DNA of 64,000 nucleotides from Janthinobacterium rivuli (GTDB lineage: Bacteria > Pseudomonadota > Gammaproteobacteria > Burkholderiales > Burkholderiaceae_D). The stretch spans positions 558,001-622,000 of the forward strand of contig NZ_CP121464.1 of the NCBI RefSeq assembly GCF_029690045.1, in the 5' to 3' direction. The notes beneath the pieces were generated by a model. It saw nothing but the letters and a program-made list of their open reading frames with translations. It made no database searches and was not told the origin of the DNA. Below are positions 8,196 to 15,747 of this stretch, one piece after another; the first letter of the stretch is position 1; each line of letters starts with the position of its first letter. The translations under genes and the position numbers were made by a program.

Positions 8196-9182
8196 TTATT
8201 TCGGCTGGCGGCGCGTAAAAGCCAGGGCGGCCAGTCCCGCGCCCAGCAGGAACAGGGTGCCCGGTTCCGGTACTTGCAAGGGATCGATGACGACGATGTC
8301 GGTGCGCGTGGACTTGGAAAAGTTCAAGGTGTAGCTGCCGGCCGGCAGGGCGAAATTCGAAGTCAGGGAAAACATCGCAAAGCCATTCGTGAAGGCGCGC
8401 CCGGTGGCCGGGTCGTTGGTGCCGGCCGTCATGTTCAGGCTGAACGGGTCGAGGCTGCCGACCGTATGGTTGCCGTTGACGTCGCTGCCATTGTTGGCAT
8501 CGCCATCGGGCGCGAACTGGAAGATCACGCCGTCGGCATTCGCGTTCGACAGGCAGCCCACGGGACTGGAATTATTGCACGAGATATTGAAGATATCCAT
8601 GATCGACACGCTCGACTTGTCGCCCATGGTCGTCACGCTGGTGCGCAGGTCGCGCCGACCCATGAAGCTGAAGGTGATGAAGCCAGCGCTCGACAGGGTC
8701 AGGTTGACGGAGCCGGTGAGCGTGTCGCCAGCCGTGGACGTGGCGGCACCGACCGTGTTGCGTTGTGCTTCCGCAACGGCGCGCACGGTGGAGCCGCCAT
8801 TGAGCATATTGCCGAAGGCGTGTGCATCGCCGCGGGCGAATTCCAGGGTGGAACTGGGGCTGGGTGCGTAATGATTCTGCGGTAAACCGCCGCAGCCACC
8901 GCCCGAACACACTTGCAGCACGTCGGCGTTGGCGGCCGGGCCCGTATTGACGGCGCGCGGATTGACGGCCACGCCACCTTCGAAGAAGGCGCTGTCGCTG
9001 GCATTGCGGTTGGCGCCGGCCAGCGACAAGGTGCCGGCACTGGTGGTGATGCGGAAATTGTTCAACTCATTGACGGCCAGGCCGTACGCGCCAGCCTGCG
9101 CCTGACCGCTGGCCAGCAGGCTTGCCGCCGCCAGTGCGCCCAGCCAGCCCAGCGTCTTGCTTCGTGTGTGATTGACGTTCAT
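8196..9182 (-). CDS. PEP-CTERM sorting domain protein
   Basis: Secreted or surface protein (328 aa) with an N-terminal signal peptide (about 1-31, ending AQA) and a C-terminal PEP-CTERM anchor: Val-Pro-Glu-Pro-Gly-Thr, a hydrophobic helix, then Arg-Arg-Gln-Pro-Lys. PEP-CTERM proteins are recognised by exosortase (EpsH/XrtA) and usually occur with exopolysaccharide loci; no exosortase gene is in this window. The body is rich in Asn, Ser, Gly and Thr and low in Lys, typical of this class, and matches no enzyme I recognise. A strong sigma-54 promoter lies upstream, in line with known PrsK/PrsR-RpoN control of PEP-CTERM genes. Confidence 0.88.
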   Translation of the reverse strand: MNVNHTRSKTLGWLGALAAASLLASGQAQAGAYGLAVNELNNFRITTSAGTLSLAGANRNASDSAFFEGGVAVNPRAVNTGPAANADVLQVCSGGGCGGLPQNHYAPSPSSTLEFARGDAHAFGNMLNGGSTVRAVAEAQRNTVGAATSTAGDTLTGSVNLTLSSAGFITFSFMGRRDLRTSVTTMGDKSSVSIMDIFNISCNNSSPVGCLSNANADGVIFQFAPDGDANNGSDVNGNHTVGSLDPFSLNMTAGTNDPATGRAFTNGFAMFSLTSNFALPAGSYTLNFSKSTRTDIVVIDPLQVPEPGTLFLLGAGLAALAFTRRQPK

Positions 9183-9227
9183 CGCAGCCTCTTATCGTGG
9201 TCAGTCTCGGAAAATCCGGGGGATAAA

Positions 9228-9253
9228 GAATCCAGAATGACTTGCCTGGATTC
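9228..9253 (-). repeat. Hairpin in the 5' UTR of the PEP-CTERM gene
   Basis: Perfect 8-bp inverted repeat, GAATCCAG and CTGGATTC (9228-9235 and 9246-9253), separated by 10 nt. It lies between the expected sigma-54 transcription start (about 9261) and the start codon at 9182, so it would fold at the very 5' end of the transcript. Function unknown. Confidence 0.5.
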
Positions 9254-9270
9254 ATCTCGTAGACAGGGAT

Positions 9271-9287
9271 AAGCAGCTTGCGTGCCA
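9271..9287 (-). promoter_or_regulatory. Sigma-54 (RpoN) promoter of the PEP-CTERM gene
   Basis: On the minus strand the sequence reads TGGCACG, four bases (CAAG), then CTGCTT. The -24 GG and the -12 GC are exactly 10 nt apart, matching the RpoN consensus TGGCACG-N4-TTGCW in all but one of the fixed positions. Transcription would start near 9261 and leave an approximately 80-nt leader. Only the PEP-CTERM gene lies downstream. Sigma-54 control of PEP-CTERM genes through the PrsK/PrsR system is established elsewhere. Confidence 0.75.
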
Positions 9288-9375
9288 CACAAAAAAAGCA
9301 TATTGAATCAAACACTTGCGTAAAGCGGACTGAACTGGAAAGGACAAAGTGTAAGAAAGGCCGACGCCAGCCGCC

Positions 9376-9528
9376 TCAGGTGCCCTGGTGATAACCGATG
9401 TGGCCGCCGGCATTGCGCGCCACTTCCTCGCCTTCCGCCAGTTTCTAGTTGGTAATCGTCGTGGCCGCAATGCCGCCGCGGCGCTTGCGCCAGATCAAAG
9501 GTGCGGCACAGCGCCTCTTGCCGTTCAT
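9376..9528 (-). pseudogene. Small broken reading frame interrupted by a TAG
   Basis: On the minus strand an ATG at 9528 opens 27 codons ending in an in-frame TAG (9445-9447); the same frame then continues for 22 further codons to a TGA at 9376. Codon choice after the stop looks strongly coding (Lys-Leu-Ala-Glu-Gly-Glu-Glu-Val-Ala-Arg-Asn-Ala-Gly-Gly-His-Ile-Gly-Tyr-His). I do not recognise the family. It may be a pseudogene of about 50 codons, or only the second half may be a remnant. It lies between the PEP-CTERM promoter and the divergent gene at 9547. Confidence 0.35.
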
Positions 9529-9546
9529 TGCCCGGTAAAATAGGCC

Positions 9547-9858
9547 ATGGCAAACAAAACCCCCACCTTCCCCGGCGCGCGCACGGGCCGCGGCCAGGTT
9601 CTGGCCGTGCTGCTGTCGAACCGCGACCAGTCCGGCGCCGAACCGCTGCAAGGCCGCGTATCGCTGGCCGCCATCGTCAAGGCGCTGAAACGCAAGTACC
9701 ACTGGCCGATTGAAACACACAGCTTTCCCGCCAACACGCAGGACGGCCGCGCCAGCTGGGCGACCGTCTACAGCTTGCCGGAAAAGGTCATCGAGACCGC
9801 GCTGAACAGCGGCGGCCGCGAGTGGCTGGAAAGCCGGGGAGCGGTTGGACGGCGGTGA
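9547..9858 (+). CDS. Hypothetical protein (103 aa)
   Basis: I do not recognise a family. The protein is basic and compact, beginning MANKTPTFPGARTGRGQVLA, with a Leu/Val/Ala-rich stretch (RVSLAAIVKALKRKYHWPIE, about residues 37-56) that could be a winged-helix or HTH-type helix pair, followed by an aromatic segment (ASWATVYSLP) and a C-terminal helix. Base composition matches the neighbours. No clear Shine-Dalgarno is visible (sequence before the start is GGTAAAATAGGCC). It stands alone between a divergent PEP-CTERM unit and the convergent dodecin gene. Confidence 0.55.
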   Translation: MANKTPTFPGARTGRGQVLAVLLSNRDQSGAEPLQGRVSLAAIVKALKRKYHWPIETHSFPANTQDGRASWATVYSLPEKVIETALNSGGREWLESRGAVGRR

Positions 9859-9873
9859 ATGCGCCGCAGTACG

Positions 9874-10080
9874 CTATTCGAGCCGGAAGCCGACCTTGAG
9901 CGTGACCTGGAAGTGCGCCACCTTGCCATCGACGATATGTCCCCGCGACTCGGTCACTTCATACCAGTCCATATGCTTGACTGTCAGCGCCGCCTTGGCG
10001 ATGGCATCGCGTATCGCCTGATCGCTGCTCTCGGTCGACGTGCCAACCAGTTCGATCAGCTTGTAAGTGTGTGCGGACAT
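9874..10080 (-). CDS. Dodecin family flavin-binding protein
   Basis: Dodecins form hollow dodecamers that bind flavin (riboflavin, FMN or FAD) and buffer or store it in the cytoplasm. The 68-aa protein has the family pattern: YKLIELVGTS at the N-terminus, a single helix (AIRDAIAKAALTV), MDWYEVTESRGHI with the conserved Trp of the flavin pocket, and the closing strand VTLKVGFRLE. The frame extends upstream to 10134, but the ATG at 10080 gives the normal dodecin N-terminus and has GGGGAA upstream. It is probably monocistronic. Confidence 0.9.
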   Translation of the reverse strand: MSAHTYKLIELVGTSTESSDQAIRDAIAKAALTVKHMDWYEVTESRGHIVDGKVAHFQVTLKVGFRLE

Positions 10081-10213
10081 GATATTTCCCCAGGTAGGCA
10101 AGCCAGACATCGGGAGCCTGCTTTGCGCAAGCACATGCGCATCTTGCGCCTAAATGTGCCGGACGTCATTGCGCGGTGCAGCAATGCGTCGCGCCAGCCG
10201 GAAGTCCTTCCCT

Positions 10214-11560
10214 TCAGGCTGGCGGCATCCGTTGAAGGACGGCCGCTGAAGCAAGCAGGCCGCCCAGAATTTTGTCGGCTACCTTTTCCGAAAACCCCAC
10301 AGGCAGTTCGCTGCGGACCTTGTCTACGACCGCGGGCGTGCGTGCAATGAAGTCCTGCAGCAGCGGCTCCGCGCTCACACCGTAGCCGACCTCTTTGGCT
10401 GTGCTGTTGAAGTGGCGCCGCTCGATGCCATGCGCCAGGTAGTGCCGGTTGTTACCGAGCAGCGCCATTGCCAACTTGAGCTTGCGTTCGCTCCACTGAT
10501 TCGGCCCTGGGCCGATAACCGGGTAGGCGGACATCACATCATAGATGGGCGTCAGCTTGAATCGTCCCGCACCAGCGAGGAGCTGGATACTGAAGTTTTT
10601 GGCGTGGCCATCCGGCGCACGCAGCATCCAGAACAGCAGTTGGGATGCCATGAGCGTGTGCATATCCGCGGCGCTATCCCGCGATTGCTGCAGCAGGGTG
10701 AACATCTGTTTGAGCCCCGGGCCGCCGTCATTTTCATATTTCAGCAGCGGCGATGTTCCAGTGGCCTGGCAAAAGTCTTCTTGAACAAGCCGGAACAGCT
10801 GCTTACCGTTGGCCGAGCGCGTGCGGTCGAAGCGCTCGACGACGAGCACGCGTTGCGCGCCAAACGTCGCAATCTCGGCATTGGCCGTGGGCAGTCCGAA
10901 TTCCTTGAACAGGCGCAGGCACAACCATTCGTTATCGACCGACGTGGTGAAGTCGGCCCGCTTCCCGCCCACCATCCCGATTGGAAGCTTGAAGATGTGT
11001 GTCGTCGGCGTGGCGCCGCGCGGCTTCATCCATTTTCCATCCCACCAGAGGAATGCGTCCTTCTCCTGCGCCCCGGCGAGCGAAATGCGGAAGTCGTCGT
11101 CGGCGTCATCGACGGCGCCGTGCCGCTCCAGGCTCACCACTTCAAGCAGGTGGCGCTCGATGTCTTCCTCGCTGACGGTGATGCCGTCAACATGAACAAG
11201 TTTTTCCGGTGTGGCACCTTCCGGCAGCAGTTGCAAGGCGCCTGCGCAGTCCCGGCCAACGGCCGCGAGCAGGTCGAAAGAGTCGAGCGAGCCTGTCTTG
11301 AAGCGGGTCGCAACACGCTTACGAATGATGTCGCTGTCCGGCAGCAAGCCCTCGAAGTAGTTCGAGACATTGGCGCCCTTCAGCGGCTCACCGTGCATAT
11401 TGAACGGCAACGACAGCGAGATGGGGCGACCAAGCCTGGATTGGCGCCAGCCGGCGTCGTACGCCAGTTCGGAGTCCCCATTGGCGTTGATCGTCCAGCG
11501 GCCGACGTAGTCGCCATTGGCCCAGAGGTGCAGTGTTTGGCTGTGTGAGCGGCGACCCAT
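10214..11560 (-). CDS. hipA: HipA family serine/threonine kinase toxin
   Basis: Toxin of a HipBA-type toxin-antitoxin pair. E. coli HipA phosphorylates glutamyl-tRNA synthetase and causes persistence. The 448-aa protein has the HipA N-terminal domain (Leu-Trp-Ala-Asn-Gly-Asp-Tyr-Val-Gly, SLPFNMHGEPL, NYFEGLLPDS). It also has the ATP-loop motif ISLAGAQEKDA (about residue 157), which in E. coli carries the autophosphorylated Ser, the catalytic DGHAKN (about 317) and the metal-binding Tyr-Asp-Val-Met-Ser-Ala-Tyr-Pro (about 340). All expected active-site residues are present, so it looks intact. The frame is open to 11821, but ATG 11560 lies 2 nt after the hipB stop and gives the normal HipA N-terminus. 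Confidence 0.92.
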   Translation of the reverse strand: MGRRSHSQTLHLWANGDYVGRWTINANGDSELAYDAGWRQSRLGRPISLSLPFNMHGEPLKGANVSNYFEGLLPDSDIIRKRVATRFKTGSLDSFDLLAAVGRDCAGALQLLPEGATPEKLVHVDGITVSEEDIERHLLEVVSLERHGAVDDADDDFRISLAGAQEKDAFLWWDGKWMKPRGATPTTHIFKLPIGMVGGKRADFTTSVDNEWLCLRLFKEFGLPTANAEIATFGAQRVLVVERFDRTRSANGKQLFRLVQEDFCQATGTSPLLKYENDGGPGLKQMFTLLQQSRDSAADMHTLMASQLLFWMLRAPDGHAKNFSIQLLAGAGRFKLTPIYDVMSAYPVIGPGPNQWSERKLKLAMALLGNNRHYLAHGIERRHFNSTAKEVGYGVSAEPLLQDFIARTPAVVDKVRSELPVGFSEKVADKILGGLLASAAVLQRMPPA

Positions 11561-11562
11561 GG

Positions 11563-11826
11563 CTACCACTCCGCCGAGCTGCTGGCCGTGGATGTATCGC
11601 GCTCGCCCAAGTACAACTCCAGCTCGAGGGCCGAACACCAGCTCAGCAGCTGCTTGACGCTGATTTCGTCGGCATGGCTTTCGAGGTAGGAGATGCGATT
11701 CTGGCTCAAGCCGACATGAGTTGCGATGGCCGCCTGGGTGAGCTTGTGCCGCTTGCGAGTCGATACGAGCAGTTGGCCGAGCTGTGACGCGGTGAGCAGA
11801 AGTAGGGAGGTGGGTGCGCAAGACAT
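11563..11826 (-). CDS. hipB: HipB family antitoxin (XRE HTH repressor)
   Basis: Antitoxin and autorepressor (87 aa) of HipA. An HTH_3/XRE domain covers about residues 12-70 (KLTQAAIATHVGLSQNRISYLE). The C-terminus ends in a Ser-rich tail with final Ala-Glu-Trp; E. coli HipB also ends in Glu-Trp, a flexible tail needed for Lon degradation and contact with HipA. The gene overlaps no other and is separated by 2 nt from hipA, so the pair is translationally coupled. Four palindromic operators lie directly upstream. Confidence 0.92.
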   Translation of the reverse strand: MSCAPTSLLLLTASQLGQLLVSTRKRHKLTQAAIATHVGLSQNRISYLESHADEISVKQLLSWCSALELELYLGERDTSTASSSAEW

Positions 11827-11832
11827 TTCAAA

Positions 11833-11927
11833 TATCCGCTATTCAGATAAACAAATTTTATCTGATATTCGGATAAAGTCAATATATCTGAATATCGGAT
11901 AAATCGAATTTATCTGCATACCGGATA
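11833..11927 (-). promoter_or_regulatory. hipBA operator array: four 17-bp palindromes spaced by 26 bp
   Basis: Four copies of TATCYGnnnnnCRGATA occur at 11833-11849, 11859-11875, 11885-11901 and 11911-11927, immediately upstream of hipB. Start-to-start distance is exactly 26 bp each time (9-bp A/T-rich spacers). E. coli HipB binds TATCC-N8-GGATA; here the same half-sites enclose one base fewer. The promoter itself must lie inside this AT-rich block, so HipB or HipBA binding would repress it. Confidence 0.85.
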
Positions 11928-12014
11928 TTTCTTGCGGAAGTATATGAATGATAAGCATCAGCCATGGACATAGCTTTAGCGTAGGGGGGATTGCAGCAAA
12001 TGTCCCAGAAACGG

Positions 12015-12049
12015 CAAAGGGCTATAGATAAAATATCTATAACCCTTTG
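12015..12049. repeat. Long inverted repeat downstream of tRNA-Thr
   Basis: Two 16-nt arms (12015-12030 and 12034-12049, CAAAGGGCTATAGATA with one C/A mismatch) flank an AAA loop. It lies 16 nt past the 3' end of tRNA-Thr on the minus strand, where a terminator is expected, but neither side carries a long T-run. It could be a tRNA 3' processing or termination hairpin, or a recombination-related palindrome at the tRNA/hipBA junction. Confidence 0.5.
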
Positions 12050-12065
12050 ATTTACTGAATATTCT

Positions 12066-12141
<76 letters not shown>

Positions 12142-12167
12142 AAAAACTGCGCGTTGCGAATTATACG

Positions 12168-12680
12168 CTATTTAATGCGTGTCAGGGTCGGGCGGCCGCC
12201 TTTTTTTGGTGGCTCGTCGTCGCTTGGGGTAGCGTTGTCGCGTTGTTCGGGGGAGCTGGTCGGTACGGACGACAGGGTCGGGGCGCTGGAGACCGGGGCG
12301 ATCGCTGGCGGCGGCACGTCGGCGGAGGCCGGGCTGTCCGTCGGTTGCGCGTCGGGATCATCGTTGCCCAGCACGGGCTCGAAGGCCATGCCCTGGCCGT
12401 TTTCGTTGGCGTAGATGGCCATCACATTGTCGACCGGCACGTAGATTTCGCGCGAGACGCCGCCAAAGCGGGCGTGGAAGCGGATGGCGTCGTTGTCCAT
12501 CTTCAGGCCGCTGGTGGCGCCGAAGCTGATGTTGAGCACGATCTCGCCCTTTTTCACGTATTCCATCGGTACCGTGGTGCGCGAATCGACTTTGACCGCG
12601 AGATAAGGCGTGTAGCCGCTGTCGGTGCACCACTCGTAGATGGCGCGCAGCATATAAGGTTTGGTTGAGATTTCAGACAT
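12168..12680 (-). CDS. sspB: ClpXP protease specificity-enhancing factor SspB
   Basis: Adaptor that delivers ssrA-tagged proteins to ClpXP. The N-terminal substrate-binding domain (about residues 1-110: TKPYMLRAIYEWC, GEIVLNISFGA, FGGVSREIYVPVDNVMAIYA) is followed by a long acidic Pro/Ser/Ala linker. The C-terminal peptide KKGGRPTLTRIK corresponds to the XB motif that docks on the ClpX zinc-binding domain. The frame runs upstream into sspA, but ATG 12680 gives the typical MSEIST-Lys-Pro-Tyr N-terminus (170 aa). It is downstream of sspA, as in other proteobacteria. Confidence 0.93.
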   Translation of the reverse strand: MSEISTKPYMLRAIYEWCTDSGYTPYLAVKVDSRTTVPMEYVKKGEIVLNISFGATSGLKMDNDAIRFHARFGGVSREIYVPVDNVMAIYANENGQGMAFEPVLGNDDPDAQPTDSPASADVPPPAIAPVSSAPTLSSVPTSSPEQRDNATPSDDEPPKKGGRPTLTRIK

Positions 12681-12799
12681 GGTAGGCACTGTGAGGCGGG
12701 AGCGCCCCCCATCAAGCATGAGGCGGGCGCACCGGTAATTCAAAAGACTGGCTGCTGACGCAAGATGCCCCGGCAGACGCTGCCTGCCGGGAAGATCTT

Positions 12800-13411
12800 T
12801 TAGCGGCGCATCACTTTCTCGGATGGCGTCAGTGCTTCGATATACGCTGGACGCGAGAAGATGCGTTCGGCGTATTTCATCAGCGGTGCGGCCGTCTTCG
12901 ACAGTTCGATGCCGTAGTGGTCCAGGCGCCACAGCAGCGGCGCGACAGCCACGTCGAGCATCGAGAACTCGTCGCCCAGCATGTACTTGTTTTTCAGGAA
13001 CAGTGGCGCCAGGGTCGTCAGGCGGTCGCGGATTTCCGCGCGTGCCTTGTCGTGGGCCTTGTCGTTGCTCTTGGCGCGTTCGCTTTCCAGCACGTGCACG
13101 TGCACGAACAGTTCTTTTTCGAAATTGAACAGCATCAGGCGCGCGCGGGCACGCATCAGCGGATCGGCCGGCATCAGTTGCGGATGCGGGAAGCGCTCAT
13201 CGATGTACTCGTTGATGATGTTCGATTCATACAGGATCAGTTCGCGCTCGACCAGGATAGGCACCTGGCCGTACGGATTCATGGTCGAAATGTCTTCCGG
13301 TTTGTTGAACAGGTCGACGTCGCGCACTTCGAAGTCCATGCCTTTTTCAAACAGGACCAGGCGGCAGCGTTGCGAAAATGGGCAGGTTGTACCCGAATAG
13401 AGAACCATCAT
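12800..13411 (-). CDS. sspA: Stringent starvation protein A (GST-fold RNA polymerase-associated factor)
   Basis: SspA (203 aa) binds RNA polymerase and supports transcription during starvation and acid stress. A thioredoxin-fold N-terminal half (MVLYSGTTCPFSQRCRLVLFEKGMDFEVRDVDL, NPYGQVPILV, ESNIINEYIDERFPHP) and an all-helical C-terminal half (about 85-203) are the GST fold. The Pro-Tyr-Gly-Gln-Val-Pro region and the helix starting Tyr-Glu-Ser-Asn-Ile match SspA rather than a catalytic GST. The gene lies between the pet operon and sspB, 119 nt upstream of sspB. In betaproteobacteria sspA regularly follows petABC. Confidence 0.9.
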   Translation of the reverse strand: MMVLYSGTTCPFSQRCRLVLFEKGMDFEVRDVDLFNKPEDISTMNPYGQVPILVERELILYESNIINEYIDERFPHPQLMPADPLMRARARLMLFNFEKELFVHVHVLESERAKSNDKAHDKARAEIRDRLTTLAPLFLKNKYMLGDEFSMLDVAVAPLLWRLDHYGIELSKTAAPLMKYAERIFSRPAYIEALTPSEKVMRR

Positions 13412-13436
13412 TTTTTATAGTTCCTTAGAAACAAAG

Positions 13437-13463
13437 GGGGTGAAGCCGCGAACGGCTCACCCC
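13437..13463 (-). terminator. Hairpin terminator between petC and sspA with UUCG loop
   Basis: On the minus strand GGGGTGAGCCG pairs with the complementary arm around a TTCG tetraloop (one bulged base), followed by CCTTTGTTTC. It can end petABC transcription or act as partial attenuation before sspA, whose ATG is 26 nt further on. Confidence 0.6.
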
Positions 13464-13508
13464 AGGTCGCTTGTCCACTCATGCGGACAACGCAGAAACA
13501 GGCATAAA

Positions 13509-13523
13509 CCGGCCTATGGCCGG
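13509..13523 (-). repeat. Small GC-rich hairpin after petC
   Basis: CCGGCC-TAT-GGCCGG perfect 6-bp stem just past the petC stop; on the minus strand it is followed by TTTATG. A weak terminator or mRNA 3'-end stabiliser, preceding the stronger hairpin at 13437-13463. Confidence 0.4.
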
Positions 13524-13531
13524 CGCCTCAC

Positions 13532-14296
13532 TTATTTGACTTCCTTCCAGAACGACGCGTTAAGGCGCCATGCCAGCAGAGCAAAGACCGACAGGAACAG
13601 CAGCACCCACACGCCCAGGCGCTTGCGTGTCTGCTGTGCCGGTTCGGCCATCCACTCCATGTAGCCGACCAGGTCGGCTACCGCATTGTCATACTCGATC
13701 TTGTTCAACGTACCTGGCTTGACCTGCTCGAAGCCGGCAAATTTGTGGATCTTTTTGCCAGCGTCGTGCGGATCATTCTCTTCCACGAACTTGGCAGACT
13801 GGACACCTTGCAATTCCCATAATACATGCGGCATGGCAACATTCGGCACGACCATGTTGTTCCAGCCGGTCGGACGAGTGTCGTCTTTATAGAACGTACG
13901 CAGGTAAGTATACAGGTAGTCGCCGCCTGTGCCAGCGGAAGATGATTTCGCGCGCGAAATTACCGACAAATCCGGCGGTACGACGCCAAAGAAGGCCTTG
14001 GCGTCCTGCGGTGCCAGGCTTGTCGTCATCAGGTCGCCGACTTTATCGCTGGAGAACAACAGATTCTGCTTGATCTGGTCTTCCGTCAAGCCCAGGTCTT
14101 TCAGACGGTTGTAGCGCATCGACACGGCGGCGTGGCAATTCAGGCAATAATTGACGAACAATTTGGCGCCATGTTGCAGCGCCGCCATGTTGGTCTGGCG
14201 GTCAGGAGCCTTGTCCAGCGGAAAGCCGCCTTCGCTGGCGAGAGCCATGGCAGGCACGAAGGCCAGGATGGCGAGCAGTTTTTTTGCAATCTTCAT
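13532..14296 (-). CDS. petC: Cytochrome c1 subunit of the bc1 complex
   Basis: Membrane-bound haem c subunit (254 aa) of ubiquinol:cytochrome c oxidoreductase, passing electrons from the Rieske protein to soluble cytochrome c. It has a signal peptide (about 1-20), the haem motif Cys-Leu-Asn-Cys-His (residues 51-55), a distal Met ligand candidate in VAMPHVLW, and a C-terminal membrane anchor (about 228-246) before a basic end. It is third in petA-petB-petC on the minus strand, 36 nt after petB. Confidence 0.93.
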   Translation of the reverse strand: MKIAKKLLAILAFVPAMALASEGGFPLDKAPDRQTNMAALQHGAKLFVNYCLNCHAAVSMRYNRLKDLGLTEDQIKQNLLFSSDKVGDLMTTSLAPQDAKAFFGVVPPDLSVISRAKSSSAGTGGDYLYTYLRTFYKDDTRPTGWNNMVVPNVAMPHVLWELQGVQSAKFVEENDPHDAGKKIHKFAGFEQVKPGTLNKIEYDNAVADLVGYMEWMAEPAQQTRKRLGVWVLLFLSVFALLAWRLNASFWKEVK

Positions 14297-14332
14297 ATGA
14301 TGTATGTCCTTTGAGCGTGGCGTGAGAGCGGC

Positions 14333-15745
14333 TTAGTGCGGGTGAAACGTCACACGCGACGGCACGGTCTTGAACTTGCCCATTGCACTCCACCATGGCA
14401 TCAGCAGGAAGAAGCTGAAGTAAATCAGGGTGCACACTTGCGACACGATGGTTTTCGCATCCGTTGGCGCCTGGGTCCCGAGGTAGCCGAGGATCAGGAA
14501 CGACAGGCCGAAGATGGCGTACACATATTTGTGCCAGGTCGGACGGTAGCGGATCGATTTCACGGGCGAATGATCTAACCATGGCAGGAACGCCAGGATC
14601 ACGACGGAACCGCCGAAGAACACCACGCCCCAGAATTTCGCGTCCAGCACCTGCGGCAGCATGCCGATGATGGCGACGATGGCGATGCCGGCGATGATGG
14701 ATTTGACCGTCGTCGACAGGCGCGACTTGAGCCAGATGAACACCACGTAGGCGGCCACGACACCCATCAGCACGTACATGAAGTCGGCCGTGGTGGCGCG
14801 CAGCACCGAGTAGAACGGCGTGAAGTACCAGGTTGGCGCGATGTGCAGCGGGGTCTTCAGCGAATCGCCCGGCAGGAAGTTGTTGTATTCCAGGAAATAT
14901 CCGCCCATTTCCGGCGCGAAGAAGACGACGGCGCTGAAAATGACGAGGAAGATCGATACGCCGAACAGGTCATGCACGGTGTAGTACGGATGCGACGGAA
15001 TCGAATCGACCGGGTGGCCGTCGGCGCCCAGGTTTTCTTTCACTTCGATGCCGTCCGGATTGCTCGAGCCGACTTCATGCAGGGCGATCAAGTGCGCTGC
15101 AACCAGGCCCAGCAGTACCAGCGGGATAGCGATCACGTGGAAAGCGAAGAAGCGGTTCAGGGTCGCGTCGGAAACAACGTAGTCGCCGCGGATCCACAGC
15201 GACAGGTCAGGGCCGATCAGCGGGATGGCGCCAAACAGGTTGACGATCACTTGGGCGCCCCAGTACGACATCTGGCCCCATGGCAGCAGGTAGCCGAAGA
15301 ATGCTTCGGCCATCAGGCACAGGAAGATGGCGAAACCGAACAGCCAGATCAGTTCACGTGGCTTGCGGTACGAGCCGTACAGCAGGGCGCGCGTCATGTG
15401 CAGGTAGACGATGATGAAGAAGGCCGAGGCGCCCGTCGAGTGCATGTAGCGCACCAGCCAGCCCCACGGTACTTCGCGCATGATGTACTCGACGGAATTG
15501 AAGGCCAGGGCCGCATCCGGTTTGTAGTGCATGGTCAGGAAGATGCCGGTGACGATCTGCAAGACCAGCACCAGCATGGCCAGCGAGCCGAAGATGTACC
15601 AGAAATTGAAGTTTTTCGGGGCGTAGTACTTGCCCCATTGGTCGTTCCACAGCTTGGTCAGGGGAAAGCGGTCATCGACCCAGCCCAGCGCTTTTTCGGC
15701 GACGGGAGCGTCTGCCGGGAACTTCGTTTCTTTGAAAGCAGCCAT
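14333..15745 (-). CDS. petB: Cytochrome b subunit of the bc1 complex
   Basis: Di-haem quinol-oxidising membrane subunit (470 aa). It has the cytochrome b membrane helices with the paired haem-ligand histidines (YMHSTGAS and IVYLHMTRALLYGSYR; FAFHVIAIP and VAAHLIALHEVGSSNPDG). The Qo-site motif reads Pro-Thr-Trp-Tyr where mitochondria and alphaproteobacteria have Pro-Glu-Trp-Tyr; other beta/gammaproteobacteria also lack that Glu. ATG 15745 lies 2 nt past the petA stop; a TTG two codons upstream is in frame but less likely. Confidence 0.95.
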   Translation of the reverse strand: MAAFKETKFPADAPVAEKALGWVDDRFPLTKLWNDQWGKYYAPKNFNFWYIFGSLAMLVLVLQIVTGIFLTMHYKPDAALAFNSVEYIMREVPWGWLVRYMHSTGASAFFIIVYLHMTRALLYGSYRKPRELIWLFGFAIFLCLMAEAFFGYLLPWGQMSYWGAQVIVNLFGAIPLIGPDLSLWIRGDYVVSDATLNRFFAFHVIAIPLVLLGLVAAHLIALHEVGSSNPDGIEVKENLGADGHPVDSIPSHPYYTVHDLFGVSIFLVIFSAVVFFAPEMGGYFLEYNNFLPGDSLKTPLHIAPTWYFTPFYSVLRATTADFMYVLMGVVAAYVVFIWLKSRLSTTVKSIIAGIAIVAIIGMLPQVLDAKFWGVVFFGGSVVILAFLPWLDHSPVKSIRYRPTWHKYVYAIFGLSFLILGYLGTQAPTDAKTIVSQVCTLIYFSFFLLMPWWSAMGKFKTVPSRVTFHPH

Positions 15746-15747
15746 GA

